Shown: positions 29,460-36,966 of the stretch, piece by piece
How the letters are laid out: each line of letters opens with the position of its first letter
Numbering within the stretch: position 1 is the first letter of the stretch
Origin: Foliamicus sp963666765
GTDB taxonomy: Bacteria > Pseudomonadota > Gammaproteobacteria > Steroidobacterales > Foliamicaceae
Reading direction: 5' to 3'
Length of the DNA: 64,000 nucleotides
NCBI GenBank assembly: GCA_963666765.1
Contig: OY762933.1
Coordinates: 372,001-436,000 of the forward strand
Position numbers and translations under genes: made by a program
The notes under the pieces: generated by a model
Database searches by the model: none
Told to the model about the DNA's origin: nothing
Seen by the model: the letters and a program-made list of their open reading frames with translations, nothing else

Positions 29460-30049
29460 AACGAACGACTAACGCCTGCCTACCCATCCTCCTGGCCGTC
29501 GTGCTCGCTGCCTGCGAAACCGCCGGCACCGCGGCGAAGCCTGAGTCGGACGCCGACCCGGCGGACAACGGCGCCCCGACAGCCGCCGGCGGAGCCACCG
29601 CCGCAGGTACGGGCAGCGGCGCCAGCGCCAGCGGGACGATGATCAATCGCGAGGGGCCTCAAGCCGTGAGTGAACCCGGGCGTAGCCCGAACGGGGAATG
29701 GATCGGCGGTCCCGAAGGTACGCTGGTGATCTATTTCGACTACGACCGCAGCTCGATCCGCGCGGAATACGGCGAAGTACTCCAGGCCCACGGCGCCTGG
29801 CTGGCAGCCAACCAGGGCCAGGCCGTATTGCTCCAGGGGCACGCCGACGAACGTGGAACGCCCGAATACAACCTGGCGCTGGGATCACGCCGGGCAAACG
29901 CCGTGGTCCAGGCGCTGACCGCCCTTGGCGCCGGCGGTGCACAATTGAGCGCGGTGAGTTTTGGCGAGGAACGCCCTGCCGCGGAGGGAGCCGACGAGAT
30001 AGCATGGTCGAAGAATCGCCGGGTGGAGTTGGTATATGAAACGAACTAA
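29456..30049 (+). CDS. pal: Peptidoglycan-associated lipoprotein Pal
   Basis: A 197-residue lipoprotein: signal peptide with lipobox LAVVLAAC (lipidated Cys), Ala/Gly-rich spacer, and an OmpA-like peptidoglycan-binding domain (VIYFDYDRSSIRAEY ... LLQGHADERGTPEYNLALGS ... AWSKNRRVELVY). It anchors the outer membrane to the wall at the septum. Overlaps tolB by 4 bp and cpoB by 14 bp. Confidence 0.95.
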   Translation: MKRTTNACLPILLAVVLAACETAGTAAKPESDADPADNGAPTAAGGATAAGTGSGASASGTMINREGPQAVSEPGRSPNGEWIGGPEGTLVIYFDYDRSSIRAEYGEVLQAHGAWLAANQGQAVLLQGHADERGTPEYNLALGSRRANAVVQALTALGAGGAQLSAVSFGEERPAAEGADEIAWSKNRRVELVYETN

Positions 30050-30869
30050 ATGGCCGGTCATGGCGGTAACGTTCGCGCTTGCCGCCGTGCTGGCGGCGCC
30101 GGCCGATGCGCAACGCCGCCGCGACCGCGAAGTTCTTGAGGAACTGGAGACCCGGGTAGGAGTACTGGAGCAGCAGATTCGCGCCGACAACGTCGTGGCG
30201 CTGATCAACGCCCAGGATGAACTGAGGCGCGAGATTCAGGCGCTGCGCGATGCGGTCGAGCGCCTCGACGGGGAGCTGCGGCGCAACGCCGAGTTGCGGC
30301 GCAGCCAGTACGCGGCGCTGGACGCCCGCCTGGCGGCGCTTGAGGCCGGCGGATTCACACCCGCGCCGGCCGTCCCCGAGGATGCGGCCGGGCAGTCCGC
30401 GGGGCCAGCCGACGCTGCGAGTGCGGCTGAAGGGCCGGTTCCCGGGGCGCAGCCGGCCGAAGCCGCAGAGCCTGCGATTGAGGCCGGAAGCCAGGAGAAC
30501 TACGAGCAGGCCCGCGAACTTCTCAGCCAGGGCCAATACCAGGCGGCAGGAGCCGAGTTCATGCGCTATCTGGAGGCCAACCCGGGCGGGGGACTGGCGT
30601 CCAATGCCCGTTACTGGCTGGGCGAGACCTTCTATGTTCAAGGCCAGTTCCAGGAGGCCGGCGCGGAGTTCGCCCGGGTCGTGTCCGACTACCCGGACTC
30701 CAACAAGCTCCCGGACGCCCTGCTCAAGCTCGGATACACCCAGGACGAGCTGGGCGACCCGGAGGCTGCCACCGGGACGCTTCAGCGCGTGCGCCAGGAC
30801 TTCGCCGGCGCCGACGCCGCCAATCTCGCGACCATTCGCCTCGCCCAGATCGAGGCCCGCTCCCGTTAG
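30036..30869 (+). CDS. cpoB: Cell division coordinator CpoB (YbgF)
   Basis: A 277-residue periplasmic protein: signal peptide (FALAAVLAAPADA), N-terminal trimerising coiled coil (EVLEELETRVGVLEQQIR), Ala/Glu/Pro linker, and C-terminal TPR repeats (YEQARELLSQGQYQAAGAEF, YWLGETFYVQGQFQEAGAEF, KLPDALLKLGYTQDELG). It links Tol-Pal with PBP1B activity in E. coli. Starts inside the end of pal; the tRNA-Lys seen 0.8 kb downstream also follows ybgF in E. coli. Confidence 0.93.
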   Translation: MKRTKWPVMAVTFALAAVLAAPADAQRRRDREVLEELETRVGVLEQQIRADNVVALINAQDELRREIQALRDAVERLDGELRRNAELRRSQYAALDARLAALEAGGFTPAPAVPEDAAGQSAGPADAASAAEGPVPGAQPAEAAEPAIEAGSQENYEQARELLSQGQYQAAGAEFMRYLEANPGGGLASNARYWLGETFYVQGQFQEAGAEFARVVSDYPDSNKLPDALLKLGYTQDELGDPEAATGTLQRVRQDFAGADAANLATIRLAQIEARSR

Positions 30870-30878
30870 GCTACTGCC

Positions 30879-31697
30879 ATGACCTCGCGCCGCGCGTTCA
30901 TCATGAGCGGTCTCGCCCTGGGTTCGTCCGGCTTCCTCGGCGCCGGACTCGCCGGCGCGGCCGGCTCGGCGCGCGCCCCGGACGAGAACCTGCTCACCAT
31001 TGCGGTATTGGGCGCCACCGGGCGCACCGGCAAGCATGTTGTCAAAGATCTCACGGCGCGCGGGCATGCGGTGCGTGGTATTTCCAGGAGCGCCGGTCAG
31101 CAGCCCCCGCAAGACGGCGTAACCTGGATCAGCGCCGATGTGCGCAAACCGGAAACACTACGCCCGGCGCTCGAGGACGTGGATGCGCTGGTGTATGCGG
31201 TGGGCGTGACCTTCTCCGAAGTCGAAGTCAGCGCTCTCTACGATGTGTATCACACAGGTGTTGCCGATACGGCGGACGTGGCCGGACAGACAGGCGTAAA
31301 ACGCTTCGCCCTGCTTTCGTCCGCCGGACGGTCGCCCGCAAGCGAAATGCCCGAGGCACTGCGTCCCTCGATGGATGCCAAGGCCAAGGGAGAAGCTGCG
31401 TTGCGCGCTTCCGGAATCCATTACACCATTTCGCGCACTCCCGGTTTGTCGAATCGGCCCGGCGGCGAGTACGGCATCATGCTCCTGCAAACCGAACCCA
31501 TCCCGCCCGGCGGGCCCTACATGATCTGTCGCGAGGACAGTGCTTCGGTTCTGGTCGAATGCGCGGTGAGCGAAAAGGCGATCAACAAGACCTTCACGGT
31601 CCTGAACGCCATCACCCCCGAGGTCGGAGCCTGGCGCGACGCCCTGCAGCATCTGCGACAGGACCCGCCGTTACAATTGCCGCCCACGGGTCGTTAG
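30879..31697 (+). CDS. Tat-exported NAD(P)-binding (atypical SDR, NmrA-like) protein
   Basis: A 272-residue protein with a twin-arginine signal (TSRRAFIMSGLALG, residues 2-15), then a Rossmann fold of the NAD(P)H-binding type (IAVLGATGRTGKHVVKDLTARG). The Tyr-x3-Lys of classical SDRs is not evident, so redox activity is uncertain; relatives act as NAD(P) sensors or isomerases. It lies 9 bp after cpoB and is probably cotranscribed with the tol genes, although no Tol role is known. Its final codons (Thr-Gly-Arg-stop) are the first ten bases of the tRNA-Lys gene. Confidence 0.78.
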   Translation: MTSRRAFIMSGLALGSSGFLGAGLAGAAGSARAPDENLLTIAVLGATGRTGKHVVKDLTARGHAVRGISRSAGQQPPQDGVTWISADVRKPETLRPALEDVDALVYAVGVTFSEVEVSALYDVYHTGVADTADVAGQTGVKRFALLSSAGRSPASEMPEALRPSMDAKAKGEAALRASGIHYTISRTPGLSNRPGGEYGIMLLQTEPIPPGGPYMICREDSASVLVECAVSEKAINKTFTVLNAITPEVGAWRDALQHLRQDPPLQLPPTGR

Positions 31698-31760
31698 CTC
31701 AGTTGGCAGAGCATCTGGCTTTTAACCAGTTGGTCGCAGGTTCGATTCCTGCACGACCCA
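31688..31760 (+). tRNA. tRNA-Lys (anticodon UUU)
   Basis: A 73-nt cloverleaf: acceptor GGGTCGT pairs ACGACCC (31753-31759) with discriminator A 31760; D arm GCTC...GAGC; anticodon loop CTTTTAA giving UUU; T arm GCAGG-TTCGATT-CCTGC. It closely matches the E. coli tRNA-Lys. The outermost anticodon-stem pair is T-T. CCA is not encoded. The 5' end overlaps the preceding CDS by 10 nt, so it is probably cut out of the same transcript. The defence island begins right after its 3' end. Confidence 0.95.
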
Positions 31761-31852
31761 CTTTTGTATAGTAATAAATACTGATAAAACAAATAGTTAG
31801 AATATCTCTGTGGTATCTGTGCCACTTATAGTGCCACTATTGGGTGTGAACC
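31761..31852. other. AT-rich tRNA-proximal island boundary with short direct repeats
   Basis: Base composition drops sharply after the tRNA. The 12-bp-spaced direct repeat GTGCCACT (31819-31826 and 31831-31838) lies here, and GTGG at 31810 is its partial complement. Such a junction fits a tRNA-directed integration site, but no integrase and no second tRNA-end copy were found, so this is a candidate attachment region only. Confidence 0.35.
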
Positions 31853-32317
31853 ATGTCACTTTCATTCGGCCTTACAGCCTCTTCTGCCCTGCAGGAGCTT
31901 CGCGATGCAGCAAGTGCCTTCCGGCACGATGAACTCAATGAAACCCTCGGTCGAGATTGTGCCCAGAAGGCTTGGCATCTGTGTGACCATTTCTTTCACG
32001 AGAGCGGGGCAACATCGGGATTCCCAAGGTTGGGTTCCTTGCAGGATCACGTCAGGAACGTGTGCCCGGCACTCAAGTACCTGCAAGAAATCTGCATCGC
32101 CTCTAAGCATGGCACGATTACTAGTTTCAAGCCGTGCGTAATGGACACAAACAAGCTCGACGGCGACTTCTGCCGCGACGACTTTGATCCACACGATTTC
32201 AACGTTCCACGGCTGGAACTCACCCTCTCCGGCGGGCAAAAACTTCTGTTTGATAATGTGCTCGATTGTGCCGTGTCTTTTTGGATTCAGTTCTTTCGTA
32301 GGCACGGACCGACGTGA
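31853..32317 (+). CDS. Hypothetical protein at the island edge
   Basis: A 154-residue soluble protein beginning SLSFGLTASSALQELRDA. No signal or membrane segment. It contains several Cys and His residues (CDHFFHESG, VCPALKYLQEICIASKHG), and the pattern of an N-terminal alpha-helical half followed by a beta-rich half (FNVPRLELTLSGGQKLLFDNV) is reminiscent of small island proteins of unknown function; the helical IASKHG part loosely resembles HEPN-type proteins, which I cannot confirm. First gene after the tRNA and alone on its strand. Confidence 0.6.
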   Translation: MSLSFGLTASSALQELRDAASAFRHDELNETLGRDCAQKAWHLCDHFFHESGATSGFPRLGSLQDHVRNVCPALKYLQEICIASKHGTITSFKPCVMDTNKLDGDFCRDDFDPHDFNVPRLELTLSGGQKLLFDNVLDCAVSFWIQFFRRHGPT

Positions 32318-32428
32318 CAGCCGAAGACGAGGTTCGCTAGCTCATCCGCGACCTCGAATACCTGGTTCGGGCCAACAACGCGGCCGCCCACGCGCGACGC
32401 CATAGCGCCCCGGTTCAAGGGCGACGGG

Positions 32429-32653
32429 ATGAACGGCTATTTCGTAAACGACCGCGAGGACCTGGTCGAGGACGTCTGCGCGCAGTATTGGATCAGCGGC
32501 CACGTGCACGACCCCTACCGGGCTGTGGTTGGCAATACGCTGGTGTTGGGCAATCCTGCGGGTTATCCACGCGAAGCGCCCTAGGGCGGGCTGTTCCGGG
32601 CGGATTTCGCAATCGACGTGGAGCCGTTGGCGTTAACGGAGTTCGAGGACTGA
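32429..32653 (+). pseudogene. Metallophosphoesterase fragment (C-terminal part)
   Basis: From ATG 32429 the frame reads NGYFVNDREDLVEDVC, then WISGHVHDPYRAVVGN and LVLGNPAGYPREAP, interrupted by TAG at 32582, and continues GGLFRADFAIDVEPL to TGA 32653. GH-x-H and the NP-x-GYP-x-E end are hallmarks of the last metal-binding part of calcineurin-like phosphoesterases. The N-terminal two thirds with the other metal ligands are missing, so this is a decayed gene left in the island. Confidence 0.65.
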
Positions 32654-33190
32654 AGCGGCACGGAGATGGTTTTTCTAAGGCGAAACGCCGTTTTGACGGG
32701 CCTCTCTATTCCTGCGTTGCGTATTCTTCCTGAATCGAGCCCCTAGCATCTAAAAATCGATCTTGAATCGGAGAGAACCCTCATCTGTCACGACCGTGTA
32801 GCACTCGCCGGGCCAAATCTCAACTTTACATGTAACCTATTGTTAAAAAAGTGTTTTATTCTCGTTCTGATGGTCTCGCCCGACATTCTAGCCCTCAGCG
32901 CTTCGTTTTGCCCGGTAGTTGTTCGGGACTATATGCTGAAATGCATCTCCCTTCTCCTGCCCTATGCGCATGGTGCAGAATAGAACTATGAGACTCGTCC
33001 GCCTTTCGTCGGGCACCCAATGTATCGGGTAACTGCGCAATGCCGACCATCTCTTACCTACTAGTAGCACTATCGAAGTCTTGTCGTCTATGCGTTGGTA
33101 CCCTGTGCTGAGTCCACATGGATGTAGAAAGGCCTTTAGGCACAGGACACTCAACGTGGTCAGTAGCGCAATGCTAGTTAACTCAGGCCC
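32654..33190. other. Non-coding AT-richer spacer before the kinase operon
   Basis: About 540 bp without a convincing gene; an 88-codon minus-strand frame (32888-33154) has no recognisable features. The region must include the promoter of the operon starting at 33191, but I see no clear -35/-10 pair and no repeat. Confidence 0.4.
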
Positions 33191-35665
33191 GTGAGAGAGC
33201 TAACCTTTAAGGTCTCTGCAAAGGCAGCTCGTCTGTTTGGTCGTGAGAACGCTTCCACCGCCGAAGCCGCTATCTCTGAATTAATCAAGAACGCTTACGA
33301 TGCAGATGCAACCTGCTGTTTCATCTGCTTTCTCCCAACTTATTCTTCACTTCCCAGCACGCTTTCTTACAGTGAATACAACTACCTCTTAGATCGTGAC
33401 CCTGACATCAAGAAATACTATCGTTATATTGAAGAAGATAGCGTTCAATTGCGACTATCCGGTAATACTGATAAGGAGTCCGCATACTCAATAGTTAGCC
33501 GCCTCCGGGACCTATGGGTTATCGATGACGGCACAGGTATGTCCACAGGCATCATTGAGCGATCTTGGATGGTCATTGGAACCAACGAGAAAGAACAAAA
33601 CGTGATTTCCGGGAAAGGGCGCGCTCGAACAGGGGCCAAAGGAATCGGTCGATTCGCACTGGACAGACTCGGCAGTCACGGCACGGTGTACTCAACGTGC
33701 GAAGACTGTGGGGAGGCGCGGTCCATCAAGTGGCAAGTGGATTGGAATCAATTCGACATGGAGGGCAGTATCCTTGATGAAATACCCTCCGAACTTCACG
33801 AGGACGGCGAGTCGCTACGCGATGTTCTGGAACCCGTAAGGCAGTTCTCCAAAATCCATCAAGCGCTCAAGGCAATTCCCGCAGAACACTGGGATACTGG
33901 AACGGCAATCAAGATTAGTTTGCTTCGCGACGATTGGTCACGCCAGAAGGTCGATCAGCTCAACACGATCCTTGGCACGCTCATTCCGCCCCTAAGGCAG
34001 AGGGAGCTGAGCATCTTTCTATTTGACGCTGATGCCGCCGAATCTTACGGTCGTGTGGATCCCGTAATTCTCGAAGACTACGACTATAAGCTTGAAGCAT
34101 CCCTAGACGGAACGGATATGATCCATTTCACCATCTACAGAAACGAACTGGATGTGGGGGCCATCGATCCGGAGCTTTTCAGAATGGGGGACATGGGTGA
34201 TCCACCATTCGACGACCAATCCTTCCAGGCCAAGAAAGTCACCTATAGCCGTAAGATCGCCCAACTGTTTGCCGGCACGGCCCAGGATTTTCACCGAAAG
34301 GTCGAGGAAATTGGTCCGTTTTCTACGCAACTACTCTTCTACAAACTACGGTCTCCAAACCGTCGTGATTCCAAGATTTACCCATACCGCCCCGTCCGCT
34401 CGGGCGGTCGCAAAGCATGGTTAGATCAATTCGGCGGGATCAAGATTTACCGTGACAATTTCGCAGTCCGTCCCTATGGCGAAGCAGGCAGTCGGGCATT
34501 TGACTGGCTGGCGTTAGGACATCGTGTTGCAGTCAACCCTGTGGCCGCTTCTAGGAAGGGTTGGAAGGTCAGTCCCCAGAACCTTGCCGGAACGGTCAGT
34601 ATTTCTCGAGAAGCAAACAAGGTACTTTGCGATCAAGCCAATCGCGACGGCATTATCGAAAATGAGCATTTCGGTATATTCCGAAGCATCATCCTGCGAA
34701 TCATCCAAGAATTTGAGAATGATCGAAGCCACATCCACAAAAACCTAAACAAACTCCATAAACACAAGCACAAGACAGAGGCAGCCAAGTCCGAAGGATC
34801 CAAGACTGCGAAACGGATTGTCGACCAAGGAGGAACGCCAACCGCTGGCGACGCAAAGCAACTCGCGGAAGCCTACGTAGCGCAAGAGGAAGAAATCCGC
34901 GAGCTTAAGGACGAGCAGTCTATGCTGCGCGCCCTCGCGACGGTCGGAACAGTTCTGGTTTCCTTCTCGCACGAGATGGGGCAGCTGCAAAATACAATGG
35001 GATCGCGATCCTCAGCGCTGGTAGACATCCTCAGTAGCTATATTTCCCCGGACGAGTTTCACGATGTACCAGACCCGTTTAACCCTTACGTAATGCTGCA
35101 GGAATGGGAGTATGCCGATACGCGAATCAAGCAATGGTTTACGTTTGTCTTGTCCTCCATCCGCGCCAATAGGCGCCGGCGCAGACGGGTGTCGTTAAAG
35201 AGCCATCTCAGACTTGCCTCAGGTCTTTGGGCTGGATTTTTGGCGCCACGGGAGATTGAACTTAACGTCACATTTGAGGATGAGGATGAAGCCTATCAAT
35301 TGCTCGCATTTGAAATCGATCTCGACAGCATTTTCAGTAATCTAATTCTGAATTCTGTAGAGGCACTCTTGTCGAGTCGTCATAATGGGCCACGGCGGAT
35401 TGAGATACACGTTGGCTCCGTAGCTGAGCTCTTGCAAATTGACTATTCCGATAATGGTCCCGGACTCGACCCGTCCCTTAGCGACCCGAACCAGATCTTC
35501 AGTTACGGCGTGTCCACCAAGAGGGGACCAAGCAATGAGAGCGGAACGGGTTTGGGTATGTGGATAATGAACGCCGTTACGCTGGAGTATGGTGGAAAGT
35601 GTCAGATACTGCGCTCTCCAGATCAGCAAGGATTTCACCTGCAGTTGACCTTACGTGGACTTTAG
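33191..35665 (+). CDS. Double GHKL protein: MORC/Hsp90-like ATPase fused to histidine-kinase module
   Basis: An 824-residue soluble protein starting at GTG 33191. Residues about 10-180 are a GHKL ATPase of the Hsp90/MutL/MORC kind: N-box AAISELIKNAYDADA, G1 box DDGTGMS (D112-D113), then GKGRARTGAKGIGRFALDRL, the GR...G-KGIGRFA motif. Residues about 590-824 are a sensor-kinase core: H-box SFSHEMGQ (H594), second N-box FSNLILNSVEALL, G1 DYSDNGPGLD and G2 GTGLGMWIMN. Between them is a Lys/Glu-rich helical linker (about 515-570). There is no membrane segment or periplasmic sensor, so the signal should be cytoplasmic. First gene of a tight operon with a receiver protein, an HNH nuclease and a DNA methyltransferase. 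Codon use is more AT-rich than the host genes. Confidence 0.8.
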   Translation: MRELTFKVSAKAARLFGRENASTAEAAISELIKNAYDADATCCFICFLPTYSSLPSTLSYSEYNYLLDRDPDIKKYYRYIEEDSVQLRLSGNTDKESAYSIVSRLRDLWVIDDGTGMSTGIIERSWMVIGTNEKEQNVISGKGRARTGAKGIGRFALDRLGSHGTVYSTCEDCGEARSIKWQVDWNQFDMEGSILDEIPSELHEDGESLRDVLEPVRQFSKIHQALKAIPAEHWDTGTAIKISLLRDDWSRQKVDQLNTILGTLIPPLRQRELSIFLFDADAAESYGRVDPVILEDYDYKLEASLDGTDMIHFTIYRNELDVGAIDPELFRMGDMGDPPFDDQSFQAKKVTYSRKIAQLFAGTAQDFHRKVEEIGPFSTQLLFYKLRSPNRRDSKIYPYRPVRSGGRKAWLDQFGGIKIYRDNFAVRPYGEAGSRAFDWLALGHRVAVNPVAASRKGWKVSPQNLAGTVSISREANKVLCDQANRDGIIENEHFGIFRSIILRIIQEFENDRSHIHKNLNKLHKHKHKTEAAKSEGSKTAKRIVDQGGTPTAGDAKQLAEAYVAQEEEIRELKDEQSMLRALATVGTVLVSFSHEMGQLQNTMGSRSSALVDILSSYISPDEFHDVPDPFNPYVMLQEWEYADTRIKQWFTFVLSSIRANRRRRRRVSLKSHLRLASGLWAGFLAPREIELNVTFEDEDEAYQLLAFEIDLDSIFSNLILNSVEALLSSRHNGPRRIEIHVGSVAELLQIDYSDNGPGLDPSLSDPNQIFSYGVSTKRGPSNESGTGLGMWIMNAVTLEYGGKCQILRSPDQQGFHLQLTLRGL

Positions 35666-35680
35666 TTGAAGGAATACCTC

Positions 35681-36358
35681 ATGCCAGAAATTGTCTATGT
35701 GGACGAACAGCCATCGGAAGCAAACCAAGTGTTACGGAGTGCCGTCAACTCTGGATATTTCACGCAGGATCAAGTGACTGCCGTGCCCCCCAACCCAACT
35801 CTAGAGGAGACTATCGAGTCGATCCTACCCCATGGCTGCAAGGCCCTCATAGCCGACTATCGACTGTCAGAGCACATGGCAAGCGTTCAATTTACGGGGG
35901 TGGAACTAGTGAGGGAGTACCAACGACGCTTTCATGAGTTCCCGTGTTTCGTTGCTACTTCCTTTGCCGACGAGGCGATTCGGGAGTCCATTGATGCAAA
36001 TATTGTCTTTCCAAAATCGGAATTTCTGCTCGCTTCAGATTCGAGTGAGTCCTCAGATTCCGAGGTTCCGTTCTTTCTTCGCGTACGTAGGAAGGTTGAC
36101 GAATACACGTCACTCATGGAGTTAACAGTTTCTGAATTCAACAAACTCGCTGCAGCAAGTGCCAAAGGTGAATTAGGGAGCGAGAAAGTGGAACGTCTAC
36201 TAAGACTAGACGACATGGTGGAGAGACTTCGCGGACAGCATTTGGCGCTACCCAGCCATCTAAAAAAAGGGCAGGCGCTCGCTACGTTTGGCGACCTAAT
36301 CGAAAGGGCCGAAATGCTGATCCACAGGATAGAGAATCAACTCAAGGGTGAATCCTAG
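35681..36358 (+). CDS. Response-regulator receiver protein with helical C-terminal domain
   Basis: Started at ATG 35681 (MPEIVYVDEQ) behind AAGGA; 225 residues. The receiver domain (1-120) has the acidic pocket VDEQ, phospho-acceptor D59 (LIADYRLSE), T93 (VATSF) and K112 (VFPKSE), so it looks active. The remaining 105 residues are helical, Glu/Lys/Leu-rich, with no DNA-binding HTH, so the output is probably protein contact rather than transcription. Lies 15 bp after the kinase and 2 bp before the HNH gene; probable phosphotransfer partner of H594. Confidence 0.8.
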   Translation: MPEIVYVDEQPSEANQVLRSAVNSGYFTQDQVTAVPPNPTLEETIESILPHGCKALIADYRLSEHMASVQFTGVELVREYQRRFHEFPCFVATSFADEAIRESIDANIVFPKSEFLLASDSSESSDSEVPFFLRVRRKVDEYTSLMELTVSEFNKLAAASAKGELGSEKVERLLRLDDMVERLRGQHLALPSHLKKGQALATFGDLIERAEMLIHRIENQLKGES

Positions 36359-36360
36359 AG

Positions 36361-36966
36361 ATGACTCTAAAGCAACTACCGTTTCGACTGAACGTACCGT
36401 CACGCTCGAAGCCGCCTAAGGCGAGAAATTACCGGAACCATAAGTCCCAACTGAGGAAGGATTTTCGCAGTAGATGCGGGTATTGCGACAGCCCCGATTT
36501 GCACTACGGCGGTCCAACGGGATCGCACATTGACCATTTCGCACCGCAGTCGAAGTTTCCGGAACTCGCGAATTGTTACGAAAACCTAGTTTATTCGTGT
36601 CCCTTTTGCAATCGAGCAAAATCGAACAAATGGGAAGGTGATGATTCCGCTATCCCCAACGACGGCACTCGTGGCTTTGTGGATCCATGCGGCCCGGAGT
36701 TGGAAGATCACCTGGCGCGAAGTACGATGGGAGCAATCGAAGAATTGTCTCCCCTCGGTGGCTACCTTGCTGACAATCTCCAACTTCGCCTTGCGCGTCA
36801 CCAGTTCATCTGGCAGGTAGAACGCATCAAGGCGCTCGCCAAAGTACTAATTCAACTAAAGGGTCAGATGCCCCGCGAAAGCCTTGATTATTACGAGTTG
36901 GCGGACGCTATAAGTGAGTTTTTCGGGAGTTACCTCGAGTACTTGCCTCTCATTCATGAGCCGTAA
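36361..36966 (+). CDS. HNH endonuclease (zinc-binding, PtuB-like)
   Basis: A 201-residue nuclease. Zinc knuckles are CGYC (C39/C42) and CPFC (C80/C83); between them lie the catalytic SHIDHFAPQS (H59) and YENL (N75), followed by NRAKSNKW. This layout is that of HNH proteins of the Septu PtuB / TIGR02646 kind, in which the partner is an ATPase. Here the partner would be the double GHKL protein two genes upstream. Start ATG 36361, 2 bp after the receiver gene; its end overlaps the methyltransferase start by 11 bp. Likely the effector that cuts DNA. Confidence 0.85.
   Translation: MTLKQLPFRLNVPSRSKPPKARNYRNHKSQLRKDFRSRCGYCDSPDLHYGGPTGSHIDHFAPQSKFPELANCYENLVYSCPFCNRAKSNKWEGDDSAIPNDGTRGFVDPCGPELEDHLARSTMGAIEELSPLGGYLADNLQLRLARHQFIWQVERIKALAKVLIQLKGQMPRESLDYYELADAISEFFGSYLEYLPLIHEP

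Noticed and set aside
32888..33154. 88-codon minus-strand frame before the kinase operon
   Set aside because: No family features, no ribosome site, and length within chance for this less GC-rich stretch.
33191..36358. Kinase-receiver pair as a Detocs system
   Set aside because: Detocs also uses histidine-kinase and receiver parts, but this kinase has an N-terminal MORC/Hsp90-like ATPase and the effectors are HNH and methyltransferase, so the set does not fit.
36361..36966. HNH gene as a standard Septu (PtuB)
   Set aside because: The expected PtuA (SMC/ABC-type ATPase with Walker motifs) is absent; the upstream ATPase is GHKL-type.
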